The notes under the pieces: model-generated
What the model saw: the letters and a program-made list of their open reading frames with translations, nothing else
Databases searched by the model: none
What the model was told of the DNA's origin: nothing
Made by a program: the position numbers and the translations under genes
NCBI RefSeq assembly: GCF_001270265.1
Contig: NZ_LGAP01000014.1
Coordinates: 1 to 64,000, forward strand
Direction: 5' to 3'
DNA length: 64,000 nucleotides
Origin: Ensifer adhaerens
Lineage (GTDB): Bacteria; Pseudomonadota; Alphaproteobacteria; Rhizobiales; Rhizobiaceae
Part shown: positions 1 to 9,399 of the stretch, in pieces
Layout of the letters: each line of letters begins with the position of its first letter
Position numbering within the stretch: position 1 is the stretch's first letter

Positions 1-113
1 CCGCCTTTGCGGTTGCGACGTTGCTGGCGCTGCTGGCGCTGGTCACCCTCGTCTTGAAAACGGCGCTCGAGCTTCGCTACAGCGCCGAGATCGCCGCCAG
101 CCGCAGGCATTGA
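1..113 (+). CDS. cysW: Sulfate/thiosulfate ABC transporter permease CysW, C-terminal end (partial)
   Basis: Only the last 36 codons are inside the window, ending in TGA at 111-113. They encode a hydrophobic stretch (LLALLALVTLVLKTALEL) followed by a short basic tail, as expected for the last membrane segment of a binding-protein-dependent permease. The identity as CysW is inferred from position: it ends 15 bp before cysA on the same strand, the usual cysTWA order. The tail by itself is not diagnostic. Confidence 0.65.
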   Translation, partial: AFAVATLLALLALVTLVLKTALELRYSAEIAASRRH

Positions 114-128
114 AAGGTCCGGATCGTT

Positions 129-1253
129 ATGGAAGTCCGCGTTCAGAACATACGCAAGGAATTCGGCCGCTTTCCAGCGCTCGACGACGTCTCGCTCGAC
201 ATCCGCTCGGGCGAGCTGATCGCGCTCTTGGGCCCGTCCGGCTCGGGCAAGACGACGCTGTTGAGGCTGGTCGCCGGTCTCGAAAGCCCGACCGCCGGCA
301 CGATCTTCTTCGGCGACGACGATGCCTCGCAAAAGACCGTGCAGCAGCGCAACATCGGCTTCGTCTTCCAGCACTACGCCCTGTTCCGTCACATGACGGT
401 GCTCGACAACGTCGCCTTCGGGCTGAAGGTGCGCCCGGCCAACCGCCGGCCGCCGGCCGCCGACATCCGCAAGCGCGCCCTGGATCTGCTCGATCTCGTC
501 CAGCTCTCCGGGCTGGAGAAGCGCTACCCGGCGCAGCTGTCGGGCGGCCAGCGCCAGCGCGTCGCGCTCGCGCGTGCCATGGCGGTCGAGCCGAACGTGC
601 TTTTGCTCGACGAGCCTTTTGGCGCGCTTGATGCCCAGGTGCGCAAGGAACTCAGGCGCTGGCTGCGCGAGATCCACGACCGCACCGGCCACACCACCAT
701 CTTCGTCACCCATGACCAGGAAGAGGCGCTGGAACTGGCCGACCGGGTCGTGGTCATGAGCAAGGGGGCGATCGAACAGGTCGGCACCCCCGACGAGATC
801 TACGACCATCCGGTCTCGCCCTTCGTCTACGGCTTCATCGGCCAGTCGAACGCTTTGTCCGTGACGCTGTCGAACGGCGAGATCTGGTTTGAGGACCGGC
901 CGATCGGCCTGCGCGCCCCGACCGAGCCCGATGGCCCCGCCACCCTCTACTTCCGCCCGCACGACATCGAACTGATCGACGGCTGCGGCGGCTGTCTCGC
1001 CGGCCTGGTCACCGCCAGCCGCCGCGTCGCCGGCACCCGCCATCTCGAACTCGACCTCGGCCGCAACCACCCGCATGCCGAAATCGAGCTGCCGCCCGAA
1101 CGCTCCACAGCCCAGGATCGCGCCAGGGTCGCCTTCCGGCCGACAAAATGGAAACTGTTCAGGGACGAAAAGGCAGGCCCCGAGGTTGCAAGCCCAGACG
1201 TCGAGGCCGAGGCACAGGCCCAACCGTTCGAACTGGCGCGCACCGGCACCTGA
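129..1253 (+). CDS. cysA: Sulfate/thiosulfate ABC transporter ATP-binding protein CysA
   Basis: This is the cytoplasmic ATPase of the CysPTWA sulfate/thiosulfate importer, 374 residues, close to the usual CysA length. Walker A GPSGSGKT is at about residues 35-42, the Q-loop follows at FVFQHYALF (about 78-86), the signature LSGGQ is at 137-141, Walker B LLLDEP at 158-163 and the switch histidine in THD at about 195. A C-terminal regulatory (TOBE-like) region covers roughly 230-350. The text [22 protein letters not shown] is typical of CysA rather than of sugar or polyamine ATPases. It follows the cysW tail by 15 bp, so it is the distal gene of that operon. Confidence 0.92.
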   Translation: MEVRVQNIRKEFGRFPALDDVSLDIRSGELIALLGPSGSGKTTLLRLVAGLESPTAGTIFFGDDDASQKTVQQRNIGFVFQHYALFRHMTVLDNVAFGLKVRPANRRPPAADIRKRALDLLDLVQLSGLEKRYPAQLSGGQRQRVALARAMAVEPNVLLLDEPFGALDAQVRKELRRWLREIHDRTGHTTIFVTHDQEEALELADRVVVMSKGAIEQVGTPDEIYDHPVSPFVYGFIGQSNALSVTLSNGEIWFEDRPIGLRAPTEPDGPATLYFRPHDIELIDGCGGCLAGLVTASRRVAGTRHLELDLGRNHPHAEIELPPERSTAQDRARVAFRPTKWKLFRDEKAGPEVASPDVEAEAQAQPFELARTGT

Positions 1254-1359
1254 CGGTTTCTCCTCCGTCCGTTCCACACCCTTGCATCGAGCCGTTTCCA
1301 GTTTCTGCCGAGATGCGCTACAGCACCTCATGCGGTGGTAGAAGCGGGAGACTTGGCGC

Positions 1360-2724
1360 ATGTCCGTCTTTGAAGATCTGAAACAGGCACTCGGCGATGC
1401 CGTACTGATCGGCACGCAGATCGGCGAGCGCTATCGCAGCGACGCCAGCCTCACCGGGCGCTATCTCCCGAAGGCCGTCATCCGCCCTGCGAACACAGAG
1501 GAAGTCGCAGCAACCCTTCGCATCTGCAACGCTCATGGCCAGACCGTCGTCGTGCAGGGCGGCCTGACCGGCCTTGCCGGTGGCGCCAACCCGGACGAGG
1601 ACGCGGTTTCCCTCTCGCTCGAGCGCCTCACTGGCATAGAGGAAATCGATCCGCTGGCCGCAACCATGACCGTCCTTGCCGGCACGCCGCTCGAGGTGGC
1701 CCAGCGCGCCGCTGACGACGCAGGCTTCCTGTTGCCGATAGATCTCGGCGCCCGCGGCTCCTGCCAGATCGGCGGCAATCTCGCCACCAATGCCGGCGGC
1801 ATCCGCGTCATCCGTCATGCCGTCACGCGCGACAATGTGCTGGGGCTCGAAGCCGTGCTTGCCGACGGCACCATCCTCTCGTCACTAAACAAGATGATCA
1901 AGAACAACACCGGCTATGATCTGCGCCAGTATTTCATCGGTTCCGAAGGCACGCTCGGCGTCATCACCCGCGCCGTCCTGCGGCTGAAACCGCGACCGTC
2001 AGGCCGCCTGACGGCGCTCTGTGCGCTTGATAGCTATGATCAGGTCGTCGCCTTGCTGGCGCGGGCGCAGCGAGGACTGCCCGGCCTCTCCGCTTTCGAG
2101 GCCATGTGGGAAGATTATTTTCGCTTCAACTGCGAGGCGGAAGGGCAGCGCTTCTTCGAGACATTCCCCGCCTTTGCGGTGATCCTGGAACAGGATGTCC
2201 AGGGCGATGACAACGAGGGCGAGGACTTCGAGAACTTCCTCGGCGCCGCGCTTGAAGACGATCTCATCGCCAATGCTCTGATCGCCCAGTCGGAAAAGGA
2301 AAGCCGCCTGTTCTGGCAGGTACGCGAGGGCCACGCGATGGACCGCCTGCTGCCGGCACTGATCAATCTCGACGTCAGCCTGCCGATCGGCGAAATCGGC
2401 CGCTTCGCGGCCGAATGCGGCCCCGCACTCGCCGCCCGCTTTCCGCAGGCGCACATCTCCTTTTTCGGTCATGTTGCCGACAGCAATCTGCACATCGCCT
2501 TTTCCACGCCCGGAAGCGACGAGAACACACAGCATGCGGTCGACGGCATCGTCTATGACATCGTCCGGCACTATCGCGGCTCGATCTCCGCCGAACATGG
2601 TATCGGCACCTTGAAGCGGGAATTCCTTAGCCATTCACGAAGTGCGGCCGAACTTGAGGTGATGCGCCGGATCAAGCACGCGCTCGACCCGAAGGGCACC
2701 CTGAACCCCGGCAAGGTCCTTTGA
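1360..2724 (+). CDS. FAD-binding oxidoreductase, GlcD/D-2-hydroxyacid dehydrogenase family
   Basis: A 454-residue flavoprotein of the FAD-linked oxidase (PCMH/VAO) superfamily. The N-terminal FAD domain shows VVVQGGLTGLAGGANP (about 62-77) and the glycine-rich GGNLATNAGGIRVIRHA (about 137-153), which contact FAD. The C-terminal FAD-oxidase domain carries HVADSNLHIAF and EHGIGTLKREFL, typical of the family. Such enzymes oxidise D-lactate, glycolate or D-2-hydroxyglutarate and pass electrons to a cytoplasmic or membrane acceptor. The substrate cannot be fixed from sequence. It is a stand-alone gene 106 bp after cysA and convergent with the RES toxin gene, with only 16 bp between them. Confidence 0.85.
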   Translation: MSVFEDLKQALGDAVLIGTQIGERYRSDASLTGRYLPKAVIRPANTEEVAATLRICNAHGQTVVVQGGLTGLAGGANPDEDAVSLSLERLTGIEEIDPLAATMTVLAGTPLEVAQRAADDAGFLLPIDLGARGSCQIGGNLATNAGGIRVIRHAVTRDNVLGLEAVLADGTILSSLNKMIKNNTGYDLRQYFIGSEGTLGVITRAVLRLKPRPSGRLTALCALDSYDQVVALLARAQRGLPGLSAFEAMWEDYFRFNCEAEGQRFFETFPAFAVILEQDVQGDDNEGEDFENFLGAALEDDLIANALIAQSEKESRLFWQVREGHAMDRLLPALINLDVSLPIGEIGRFAAECGPALAARFPQAHISFFGHVADSNLHIAFSTPGSDENTQHAVDGIVYDIVRHYRGSISAEHGIGTLKREFLSHSRSAAELEVMRRIKHALDPKGTLNPGKVL

Positions 2725-2740
2725 TGCAGGCGTATCGGCC

Positions 2741-3247
2741 TCACAGCCAGGAAGCCGGCGTCTTCGGCAGCCGGCTTTCCGGATCGACCACGGTCAGCTC
2801 CGCCCCGCCGGCATTCCAGCGCCAGAGCGCGACGCAACTGCCGCCCGGAGACATGAAGGACGGATAGATCAGGCCATCGTGACCACGGGTGGCCAGCTCC
2901 GCCTGCAGACGATGCGTCGCCGGCACGACGCCGCGATCCAAAACGTCGCGCCACTCCTCCCGATGGATATCCTCGGTGATGCCGAGATCCGCAAGTAGGG
3001 CCGGGTCCATTGTGTCTGCCAAACGCGCATGCCGCAGTTCAAGCTGGGCGATCAGGGCGGGATGCTGGACAAAGCCTTGATTATATTCGGCCCAGGCCGT
3101 CGATAATTCGCGCGCAGCGTAGATCGTCGGCAGGCCCACCGGGTTCCAGCGGCCACCGAAACGCGCGGCACCGTCACCCGAAAGCGGAGCATGGGCCCAA
3201 CGCGGCACATAGGCGCGCCAAAGGCGCACCGGCTCCACCTCCGACAT
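2741..3247 (-). CDS. RES-domain toxin (NAD+-degrading family)
   Basis: A 168-residue RES-domain protein. The fold signature ARFGGRWNPVGLPTIYAA (about 28-45) followed by TAWAEY supplies the conserved Arg and Glu of RES toxins, and the serine-containing segment MSPGGSCVALW (near 131-141) lies where the third conserved residue is expected. Characterised members deplete NAD+ by phosphorolysis or hydrolysis and are neutralised by an Xre/DUF2384 antitoxin. Here the antitoxin gene is directly upstream and its stop overlaps this ATG by one base (TGATG at 3245-3249), so translation is likely coupled. Length and partner fit a complete type II toxin-antitoxin module. Confidence 0.88.
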   Translation of the reverse strand: MSEVEPVRLWRAYVPRWAHAPLSGDGAARFGGRWNPVGLPTIYAARELSTAWAEYNQGFVQHPALIAQLELRHARLADTMDPALLADLGITEDIHREEWRDVLDRGVVPATHRLQAELATRGHDGLIYPSFMSPGGSCVALWRWNAGGAELTVVDPESRLPKTPASWL

Positions 3248-3618
3248 CAGGCGTAGACACCCGAACGCACGGCCTCGAGATAGGCAAGCACCTTGTCGGC
3301 CTTGCCCTCCCCGACAAGGTCATAGGCGGTCTTTCCCGCCCATCCGGGGATCGGCTGGTGCTTGAACCAGATGACCGCCCGGCTCTCGTCGCCTGCCATT
3401 TCGGCAGCCATCGCCAGGATCCGCACGACATTGCTGAGTGCTGAATCGACCTTGCGCGCGCTCGATTTCGCCGTCAGCGTGTTGCGTGCGACACCGATCA
3501 GCTTGGCCAGTTCGGCGAGTGTCACACCGAGACGATCCGCGACCAGCCGCGCAGACAGAAAGGACGACTGGCTTTCCCCGAAATGCGAGGCAGAGATGTT
3601 GAAGCCGACGGCAGACAT
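3247..3618 (-). CDS. Xre/MbcA/ParS-type antitoxin (DUF2384)
   Basis: Antitoxin partner of the adjacent RES toxin. It has an N-terminal helix-turn-helix (LVADRLGVTLAELAKLIGVA) and a C-terminal toxin-binding domain of the DUF2384 type (PGWAGKTAYDLVGEGKADKVLAYLEA..SGVYA). The frame is open to 3648, with possible starts at 3645 and 3636. I favour ATG 3618 because a perfect inverted repeat TTGATC-N7-GATCAA (3638-3656) covers the upstream candidates and looks like the autoregulatory operator, and because GGA lies about 9 bp before 3618. It begins only 31-61 bp after the liuC stop on the same strand. Confidence 0.83.
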   Translation of the reverse strand: MSAVGFNISASHFGESQSSFLSARLVADRLGVTLAELAKLIGVARNTLTAKSSARKVDSALSNVVRILAMAAEMAGDESRAVIWFKHQPIPGWAGKTAYDLVGEGKADKVLAYLEAVRSGVYA

Positions 3619-3637
3619 GGCGAATTCCGATCTCATC

Positions 3638-3656
3638 TTGATCATCACTCGATCAA
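3638..3656 (-). promoter_or_regulatory. Palindromic operator candidate of the RES/Xre module
   Basis: Perfect inverted repeat TTGATC-N7-GATCAA immediately upstream of, or overlapping, the antitoxin start. Xre-type antitoxins usually bind palindromes of this size at their own promoter. The half-site and the position are seen directly; binding is inferred. Confidence 0.5.
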
Positions 3657-3679
3657 AATAGGCTCAAAATCCGCCCAAA

Positions 3680-4474
3680 TCAAGGAAGCGGCGGCTGTCG
3701 CCACGAAGGCTCGCGCCGCTCGAAGAAGGCGGCAACGCCTTCGCGCGCCTCGTTGGACTCCCAGCAATCGGCAAGTTGCTCGATCGTGGCGGCGATGGTC
3801 GCTTCGGTGATCGGCTGTCCGAGCGAACGGGCAAGCCGTTTCGCCCGTCCGGTCGCGCCGGGCGCCGTCTGGAGATAGGGCTCGACCTCCGCCGCTATTG
3901 CCGCATCCAGCCCGTCGGGGGCCGCAATCACCGTCGCCAGCCCGGCATCCCTTGCCTCCTCGGCGCCAAACAGGCGTGCCGACATGAACAAAGGCCGCGC
4001 CCGGCCCTCACCGATACGGGCGACCACATAGGGGCTGATGGTCGCCGGAATGAGGCCCAACCGGGTTTCGGTCAGGCCGAACCGCGCATCAGACGACGCG
4101 ATGACCGCATCGCAGACGCTCATCAAACCAACGCCGCCACCGAAGGCATTGCCGTGCACCCGCGCGATCACCGGTTTTTCGATCTCGTTCAGCGCCTTGA
4201 ACATCAGCGCCAGCCGCGTCGCCTCGGCGATACGCGTCGGCCGGTCCGCATCGAACTGCTCGCGCATCCAGCCAAGATCGCCACCGGCGCAGAAGCTGCG
4301 GCCTTCGGCATCGAGAACCACGACGCGGACCGCCGCATCCGCCGACAACCGCTCCGCCGCCTCAGTCAGTTCGCCGATCATGGTTGCGGAAAGGGCGTTG
4401 TGCTTTTGCGGCTGTGCCAGCGTCAGACGGGCGACGCCCTTCGCATCGACGACGTATCGGATCGTTTCGAACAT
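3680..4474 (-). CDS. liuC: Enoyl-CoA hydratase/isomerase family, probable methylglutaconyl-CoA hydratase
   Basis: A 264-residue crotonase. The oxyanion-hole segments SFCAGGDLGWM (about 60-70) and NAFGGGVGLMSVCD (about 109-122) and the catalytic-region FGLTETRLGLIPATISPYV (about 132-150) are all present. In this operon the expected reaction is hydration of 3-methylglutaconyl-CoA to HMG-CoA, the step between the methylcrotonyl-CoA carboxylase and HMG-CoA lyase encoded upstream. The HMG-CoA lyase stop overlaps this ATG by one base (position 4474). It is the last gene of the liu operon. Family membership is certain; the exact substrate rests on context. Confidence 0.87.
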   Translation of the reverse strand: MFETIRYVVDAKGVARLTLAQPQKHNALSATMIGELTEAAERLSADAAVRVVVLDAEGRSFCAGGDLGWMREQFDADRPTRIAEATRLALMFKALNEIEKPVIARVHGNAFGGGVGLMSVCDAVIASSDARFGLTETRLGLIPATISPYVVARIGEGRARPLFMSARLFGAEEARDAGLATVIAAPDGLDAAIAAEVEPYLQTAPGATGRAKRLARSLGQPITEATIAATIEQLADCWESNEAREGVAAFFERREPSWRQPPLP

Positions 4475-5343
4475 CAGGTAGCACTCCTCAGCGATCGAGC
4501 GAAGGCGGCGGCCTCTTCAAGCCTCGCCGCATCCAACCCCGTCGAATATCCGCGCCCGGTGACAAAGGCGTTGACCGCAAGCGTATCGACATTGCCAGCC
4601 GCACCCGGCGCATAAGGGCAGCCGCCAAGACCACCAGCCGACGCATCGAAGACGCGCAAGCCGCGCTCGAGCGCGACGTCGATATTGTCGAGCGCCCGCC
4701 CGGACGTGTCGTGAAAATGGCCCGCCAATCGTTCGGCCGGCACATCCGCCAGCACGGCTGCCAGCATCGCATCGACAGCCTCCGGCGTACCACGCCCGAT
4801 CGTATCTCCGAGGCTGACCTCATAACAACCGAGCGCCATCAACGCGGCGGCGACCCGTGCAGCACTGTCCGGCGCGATCGTCCCCTCATAGGGGCACTCG
4901 ACAACGCAGCTGACATAGCCCCGCAACGGCACTGCGTTTGCGCGGCAGGCCTCTGCGACCGGGCGAAAGCGCTCGATGCTCTCGGCGATCGAACAATTGA
5001 TGTTCTTCTGCGAAAACGTCTCTGACGCCGAAGCGAAGATCGCCACCTCGTCGGCCTTGGCGGCAAGGGCCGCATCAAATCCCTGCATGTTCGGCGTCAG
5101 CACGGCGTAGCGTGTGCCCGGCCGGCGCCGGATTCCGGCCATGACCGCCGATGCATCCGCCATCTGCGGCACCCATTTCGGGCTGACGAAGCTCGTCACC
5201 TCGATGCGCTGATAGCCGCAGCCAGACAGCAGATCGACGAGGCGGATCTTGTCGGCGGTATCGACAAGTCGTTTTTCGTTCTGAAGACCGTCGCGCGGCG
5301 CCATTTCGACAAGCGTGACATGCTGCGGCGCCGGCACACTCAT
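4474..5343 (-). CDS. liuE: Hydroxymethylglutaryl-CoA lyase
   Basis: A 289-residue HMGL-like TIM-barrel lyase that cleaves HMG-CoA to acetoacetate and acetyl-CoA, the last step of leucine degradation. EMAPRDGLQNEK at about 12-23 carries the metal and substrate residues, and GLGGCPYAPGAAGN near 236-249 contains the catalytic cysteine of the HMG-CoA lyase signature. The histidine pair in GHFHDTSG (about 201-208) ligates the divalent metal. Its start overlaps the stop of the carboxylase alpha subunit by 4 bp (5340-5343) and its stop overlaps liuC by one base, so the three are translationally linked. Confidence 0.93.
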   Translation of the reverse strand: MSVPAPQHVTLVEMAPRDGLQNEKRLVDTADKIRLVDLLSGCGYQRIEVTSFVSPKWVPQMADASAVMAGIRRRPGTRYAVLTPNMQGFDAALAAKADEVAIFASASETFSQKNINCSIAESIERFRPVAEACRANAVPLRGYVSCVVECPYEGTIAPDSAARVAAALMALGCYEVSLGDTIGRGTPEAVDAMLAAVLADVPAERLAGHFHDTSGRALDNIDVALERGLRVFDASAGGLGGCPYAPGAAGNVDTLAVNAFVTGRGYSTGLDAARLEEAAAFARSLRSAT

Positions 5344-7334
5344 TCGCCGCTCTCCGGCTTAAGCACGACGAGGATCGCTCCGGCGCTCACCTGTTCGCCT
5401 GGCGATACCAGCGTGCTCTCGATGACACCGGCGCGCGACGCCGCCAGCGTCAGCTCCATTTTCATCGCCTCCATCACCACGAGCGGTTGGCCCTTCACCA
5501 CCGTGTCACCGGCGCGAACATGAATGAGCTTGACGATGCCGGGCATCGGAGCGGCGAGCTCGTCGGCCGCCGTCTCAGCGGCGTGAGCCGCAGCGAGTGC
5601 ATCGGGAAGGCGCAGAACGAAGGTCTCGCCACTGACGAAAAGCGTGATGGTTTCCTGCTCGCGCAGGAAGCGGAAGGTGCGTTGCTCGCCTGAGATTTCC
5701 ACTCGGGCGCCATCATCGAACCGATCGAGCACCAACACCGGAAAGGTGCTTTCGCCCGCCCGCACCGCAAACTGATCGCGCCCACGCGCCGCGAGTGTGA
5801 CGACCGATCGCCCGCCGGCATGTTCGACGGACACGCTTCGATGGGCATCTCCCCAGATCTGCCAATGACCGAGGGACGACCAGAGATCGTTGGATTTTAT
5901 CGGCTGCAACACGCCGGTGGCAGCGATGGCCGCCAGCGCCAACGCCTCGTCTCCCGGCACCAAAGGTGTCGTTAGTTGATCGATCGCCCGGTCGATAAGA
6001 CCGGTATCAGGCCGCCCGGCGCGAAACTCCGGCTCGGCGGCAAGCCGAGCGAGAAAATCGAGATTGGTGATCGTGCCGCCGATCCGGCAGGCCTTGAGCG
6101 CGCTCTCGAGTCGCGCGAGCGCTGACGAGCGGCTTGACCCATGCACGATCAGCTTGGCAATCAGCGGGTCGTAATAGGGGGCGATGACGTCACCCTGCCG
6201 GACGCCGGCATCGACGCGCACGCCGTCGCTTGGAAAGTCCAGGGTCGCGAGCCGCCCGGTCGCCGGCAGAAACCCGCGCGCCGGGTCCTCGGCATAGATC
6301 CGGGCCTCGAACGCCCAGCCGTCGATGGCGATTTCGTTCTGTCGCTTGGGCAGGGCCTCGCCGACGGCCGCGCGCAACTGCCACTCGACAAGATCGACGC
6401 CGGTGATCGCCTCGGTCACCGGATGCTCGACCTGAAGCCGAGTATTCATTTCCATGAAATAGAACTGGTCCGGCCAGAGCCCGTTGGTAACGTCCGCAAT
6501 GAATTCGACCGTGCCTGCGCCGACATAGCCGATGGCGCGCGCAGCCTTGACCGCGGCCTCGCCCATAGCGCGGCGAACCTCCGCCGTCATGCCGGGCGCC
6601 GGTGCCTCTTCGATCACTTTCTGGTGGCGTCGTTGAAGTGAGCAGTCGCGCTCGAACAGATGCAGGATGTTGCCGTGGCGGTCGCCGAAGACCTGGACTT
6701 CGATATGACGCGGCTTGGTCAGATATTTCTCGATCAGCACCGCGCCGTCGCCAAAGGCGGCTTCGGCTTCGCGGCGCGCTGCTTCAAGGGCCGCGGCAAA
6801 CTCGTGCGGCTGCTCGACCTTGCGCATGCCCTTGCCGCCGCCGCCGGCGCGCGCCTTGATCAGCACCGGAAAACCGACCTCAGCTGCCCGGTCCGCCAGG
6901 AAGAATGGCTGCTGTTCGTCGCCGTGATAGCCGGGCACGACGGGCACGCCGGCCCGCTCCATCAGCGCCTTGGCCGCGTCCTTCAATCCCATCGCGCGAA
7001 TTGCCCCCGGCGACGGACCGACGAAGGTCATGCCCGCCGCTTCGACCGCCTCGGCAAAATTGGCGTTTTCCGACAGGAAGCCGTAGCCTGGGTGAATGGC
7101 ATCCGCATTGGCCGATCTGGCGGCGGCAACGATCCGTTCGATCGAGAGATAGCTTTCGGATGCTGTCGCCGGGCCGATGCGGATTGCTTCGTCGGCCAGC
7201 GTCACATGCAATGCGTCGACGTCGGCGTCGGAATAGACCGCGACGGTGCGGATGCCCAGGCGCCGAGCCGTGCGGATGACGCGGCAGGCGATTTCACCGC
7301 GATTGGCAATCAGAAGCTTCGAAAACATCGGCAT
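5340..7334 (-). CDS. liuD: Methylcrotonyl-CoA carboxylase, biotin-containing alpha subunit
   Basis: A 664-residue biotin carboxylase fused to a biotin carrier domain. It carboxylates biotin and works with the beta subunit (7739-9346) to turn 3-methylcrotonyl-CoA into 3-methylglutaconyl-CoA. The N-terminus FSKLLIANRGEIACRV is the biotin carboxylase start; the ATP-grasp loop GGGGKGMR is near 164-171 and EMNTRLQVEHPVTE near 294-307. The biotinylation motif VMEAMKME lies about 35 residues from the C-terminus. The length fits MCC alpha. RidA lies 10 bp upstream and the HMG-CoA lyase start overlaps its stop. Confidence 0.94.
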   Translation of the reverse strand: MPMFSKLLIANRGEIACRVIRTARRLGIRTVAVYSDADVDALHVTLADEAIRIGPATASESYLSIERIVAAARSANADAIHPGYGFLSENANFAEAVEAAGMTFVGPSPGAIRAMGLKDAAKALMERAGVPVVPGYHGDEQQPFFLADRAAEVGFPVLIKARAGGGGKGMRKVEQPHEFAAALEAARREAEAAFGDGAVLIEKYLTKPRHIEVQVFGDRHGNILHLFERDCSLQRRHQKVIEEAPAPGMTAEVRRAMGEAAVKAARAIGYVGAGTVEFIADVTNGLWPDQFYFMEMNTRLQVEHPVTEAITGVDLVEWQLRAAVGEALPKRQNEIAIDGWAFEARIYAEDPARGFLPATGRLATLDFPSDGVRVDAGVRQGDVIAPYYDPLIAKLIVHGSSRSSALARLESALKACRIGGTITNLDFLARLAAEPEFRAGRPDTGLIDRAIDQLTTPLVPGDEALALAAIAATGVLQPIKSNDLWSSLGHWQIWGDAHRSVSVEHAGGRSVVTLAARGRDQFAVRAGESTFPVLVLDRFDDGARVEISGEQRTFRFLREQETITLFVSGETFVLRLPDALAAAHAAETAADELAAPMPGIVKLIHVRAGDTVVKGQPLVVMEAMKMELTLAASRAGVIESTLVSPGEQVSAGAILVVLKPESGE

Positions 7335-7344
7335 ATGGCCCGCC

Positions 7345-7728
7345 CTATTGCGCCGCGATCACTTCGACTTCGAGCAACCAGCCGGAATCGAAGATGCCGG
7401 CAATCACCACCGTCATCGCCGGAGCAAGCGGGCCGAGATATTCGTTGCGGACCTCGCGGTTGGCCATGGTGTGATGCCGGTCGGCGAGAAAGGTCGTCAC
7501 CTTGACGATATCGGCCTTGCTCATGCCGGCAGCCCTCAATTGGGCGTCGATGTTCAGCCAAACCTGGCGGGCCTGCGCCTCGAAGCCGTCGGGCAATTCG
7601 TCGTCCGAATTGAGCGGCACCTGGCCGCTGACGAAAACCAGCCGCTCGAAGTTCTCGAGCCGCACGGCCTGCGAGTAGCCGCCACGGGGTTGCGGCGCAT
7701 TCTTGGCGTTGACGTTTTCGCGCTTCAT
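7345..7728 (-). CDS. RidA family (YjgF/YER057c/UK114) protein
   Basis: A 127-residue RidA-fold protein. The open frame reaches 8010, but the family N-terminus begins at ATG 7728, preceded by AGGGAG, and the upstream part is a shadow of the carboxylase beta gene. Family text includes GGYSQAVRLENFERLVFVSGQVP and the C-terminal TVVIAGIFDSGWLLEVEVIA. RidA proteins deaminate reactive enamine/imine intermediates; the classical substrate-binding Arg near the C-terminus is not evident in this copy, so it belongs to another subgroup. It sits between the two carboxylase subunit genes (10 bp spacing on each side), implying co-expression with leucine catabolism. Confidence 0.88.
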   Translation of the reverse strand: MKRENVNAKNAPQPRGGYSQAVRLENFERLVFVSGQVPLNSDDELPDGFEAQARQVWLNIDAQLRAAGMSKADIVKVTTFLADRHHTMANREVRNEYLGPLAPAMTVVIAGIFDSGWLLEVEVIAAQ

Positions 7729-7738
7729 CGCGATCTCC

Positions 7739-9346
7739 CTACATTCTGAACAGGCCGAAACGCGTATCTTCGATTGGCGCGTTGAGCGCCGCCGACAGTG
7801 ACAATCCCAGCACGTCACGGCTCTTGCGCGGATCGACGACGCCGTCGTCCCAGAGCCGGGCGGAGGCATAGAGCGGATGGCTCTGGCGCTCGAAGAGGTC
7901 GAGAACCGGTTGTCGGAACCTGGCCTCTTCTTCTTCGTTCCAGGGCGTTCCAGCCCGCTTGAGTGCCTCGCCGCGAACCGTCGACAACACGCCTGCCGCC
8001 TGTTCGCCACCCATCACCGAAATCCGGCTGTTGGGCCAGGTCCACAGGAACCGCGGCGAGAAGGCCCGGCCGCACATGCCGTAGTTGCCGGCACCGAACG
8101 ATCCGCCGACGAGCATGGTGATCTTCGGCACCTGCGCTGTCGCCACGGCCGTCACCAGCTTGGCGCCGTGCTTGGCGATGCCTTCGGTTTCATATTTGCG
8201 GCCAACCATGAAGCCGGTGATATTCTGCAGGAATACCAGCGGGATCTTGCGCTGAGCGCAAAGCTCGACGAAGTGCGTGCCCTTCAAAGCGGATTCCGAA
8301 AACAGCACGCCATTGTTGGCGATGATGCCGACGGGAACGCCGTGCACATGCGCAAAACCACAGACGAGCGTGGTGCCGTAGCGCGCCTTGAACTCATCGA
8401 AGCGGGAGCCGTCGACAAGCCGGGCGATGACTTCGCGGATATCGTAGGGGGTGCGCAGGTCAGCCGGCACGATGCCGGCGATCTCCTGCGGATCGTAAAG
8501 CGGCGGCTCCGGGCTTTGCAGTTCCACCGAGGTCGGCTTGCGCCGGTTGAGCGCGGCGACCGCACGGCGGGCAAGCGCCAGCGCATGCGCATCATCGCGC
8601 GCCATATGATCGGCGACCCCGGAGAGGCGCGTGTGCACGTCCGCCCCACCAAGATCCTCGGCCGAGACCACTTCGCCGGTCGCCGCGCGCACCAGCGGTG
8701 GACCGGCCAGGAAGATCGTGCCTTGACCTTCCACGATGATCGTTTCGTCCGACATCGCAGGGACATAGGCCCCGCCGGCCGTGCACGATCCCATCACCAC
8801 GGCGATCTGCGGAATTCCGGCAGCCGACATGTTGGCCTGGTTGTAGAAGATCCGGCCGAAATGCTCCCGGTCGGGAAAGACCTCGTCCTGGTTCGGCAGG
8901 TTGGCACCGCCGGAATCGACCAGATAGATGCACGGCAATTGATTCTCGGCGGCGATCTCCTGCGCCCGCAGATGTTTCTTGACCGTCATCGGATAATAGG
9001 TCCCGCCTTTAACGGTCGGGTCGTTGCAGACGATCATGCATTCGCGGCCGGACACCCGGCCGATGCCGGTGATGAGGCCCGCCGCCGGCGCATCGCCATT
9101 ATACATGCCGTGGGCGGCCGTCGAACCGATTTCGAGGAACGGCGTCGCGGGGTCGATCAGCGAGGCTACCCGGTCGCGCGGCAACAGTTTTCCACGGCTG
9201 ACATGGCGTTCCCGCGCCGTCTCGCCGCCGCCTCCGGCCGCAAGCTTGACGGCGTCCTCGACGGTTGCGATCGCCTCCGCCATCGCCGCCTGATTGGCCC
9301 TGAACACGTCTGATGAGGGCGAGATGTGGGATTTCAGAATAGTCAT
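7739..9346 (-). CDS. liuB: Methylcrotonyl-CoA carboxylase, carboxyltransferase beta subunit
   Basis: A 535-residue carboxyltransferase of the acyl-CoA carboxylase beta family that moves CO2 from biotin to methylcrotonyl-CoA. It begins [17 protein letters not shown], and shows [28 protein letters not shown] (about 12-62), the acyl-CoA binding stretch [14 protein letters not shown] (about 189-202) and the late [19 protein letters not shown] typical of MCC beta rather than PCC beta. Length fits. It follows the isovaleryl-CoA dehydrogenase gene by 53 bp and precedes RidA by 10 bp. Confidence 0.94.
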   Translation of the reverse strand: MTILKSHISPSSDVFRANQAAMAEAIATVEDAVKLAAGGGGETARERHVSRGKLLPRDRVASLIDPATPFLEIGSTAAHGMYNGDAPAAGLITGIGRVSGRECMIVCNDPTVKGGTYYPMTVKKHLRAQEIAAENQLPCIYLVDSGGANLPNQDEVFPDREHFGRIFYNQANMSAAGIPQIAVVMGSCTAGGAYVPAMSDETIIVEGQGTIFLAGPPLVRAATGEVVSAEDLGGADVHTRLSGVADHMARDDAHALALARRAVAALNRRKPTSVELQSPEPPLYDPQEIAGIVPADLRTPYDIREVIARLVDGSRFDEFKARYGTTLVCGFAHVHGVPVGIIANNGVLFSESALKGTHFVELCAQRKIPLVFLQNITGFMVGRKYETEGIAKHGAKLVTAVATAQVPKITMLVGGSFGAGNYGMCGRAFSPRFLWTWPNSRISVMGGEQAAGVLSTVRGEALKRAGTPWNEEEEARFRQPVLDLFERQSHPLYASARLWDDGVVDPRKSRDVLGLSLSAALNAPIEDTRFGLFRM

Positions 9347-9399
9347 GAAGTCCTCATTCGATCGAGCCTGATTGCGGCATCAGCCACCCGCTCGGACAC

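Noticed and set aside
7877-9313. 478-residue plus-strand frame
   Set aside because: Exact antisense of the carboxylase beta gene, whose motifs are complete; the plus-strand translation shows no domain.
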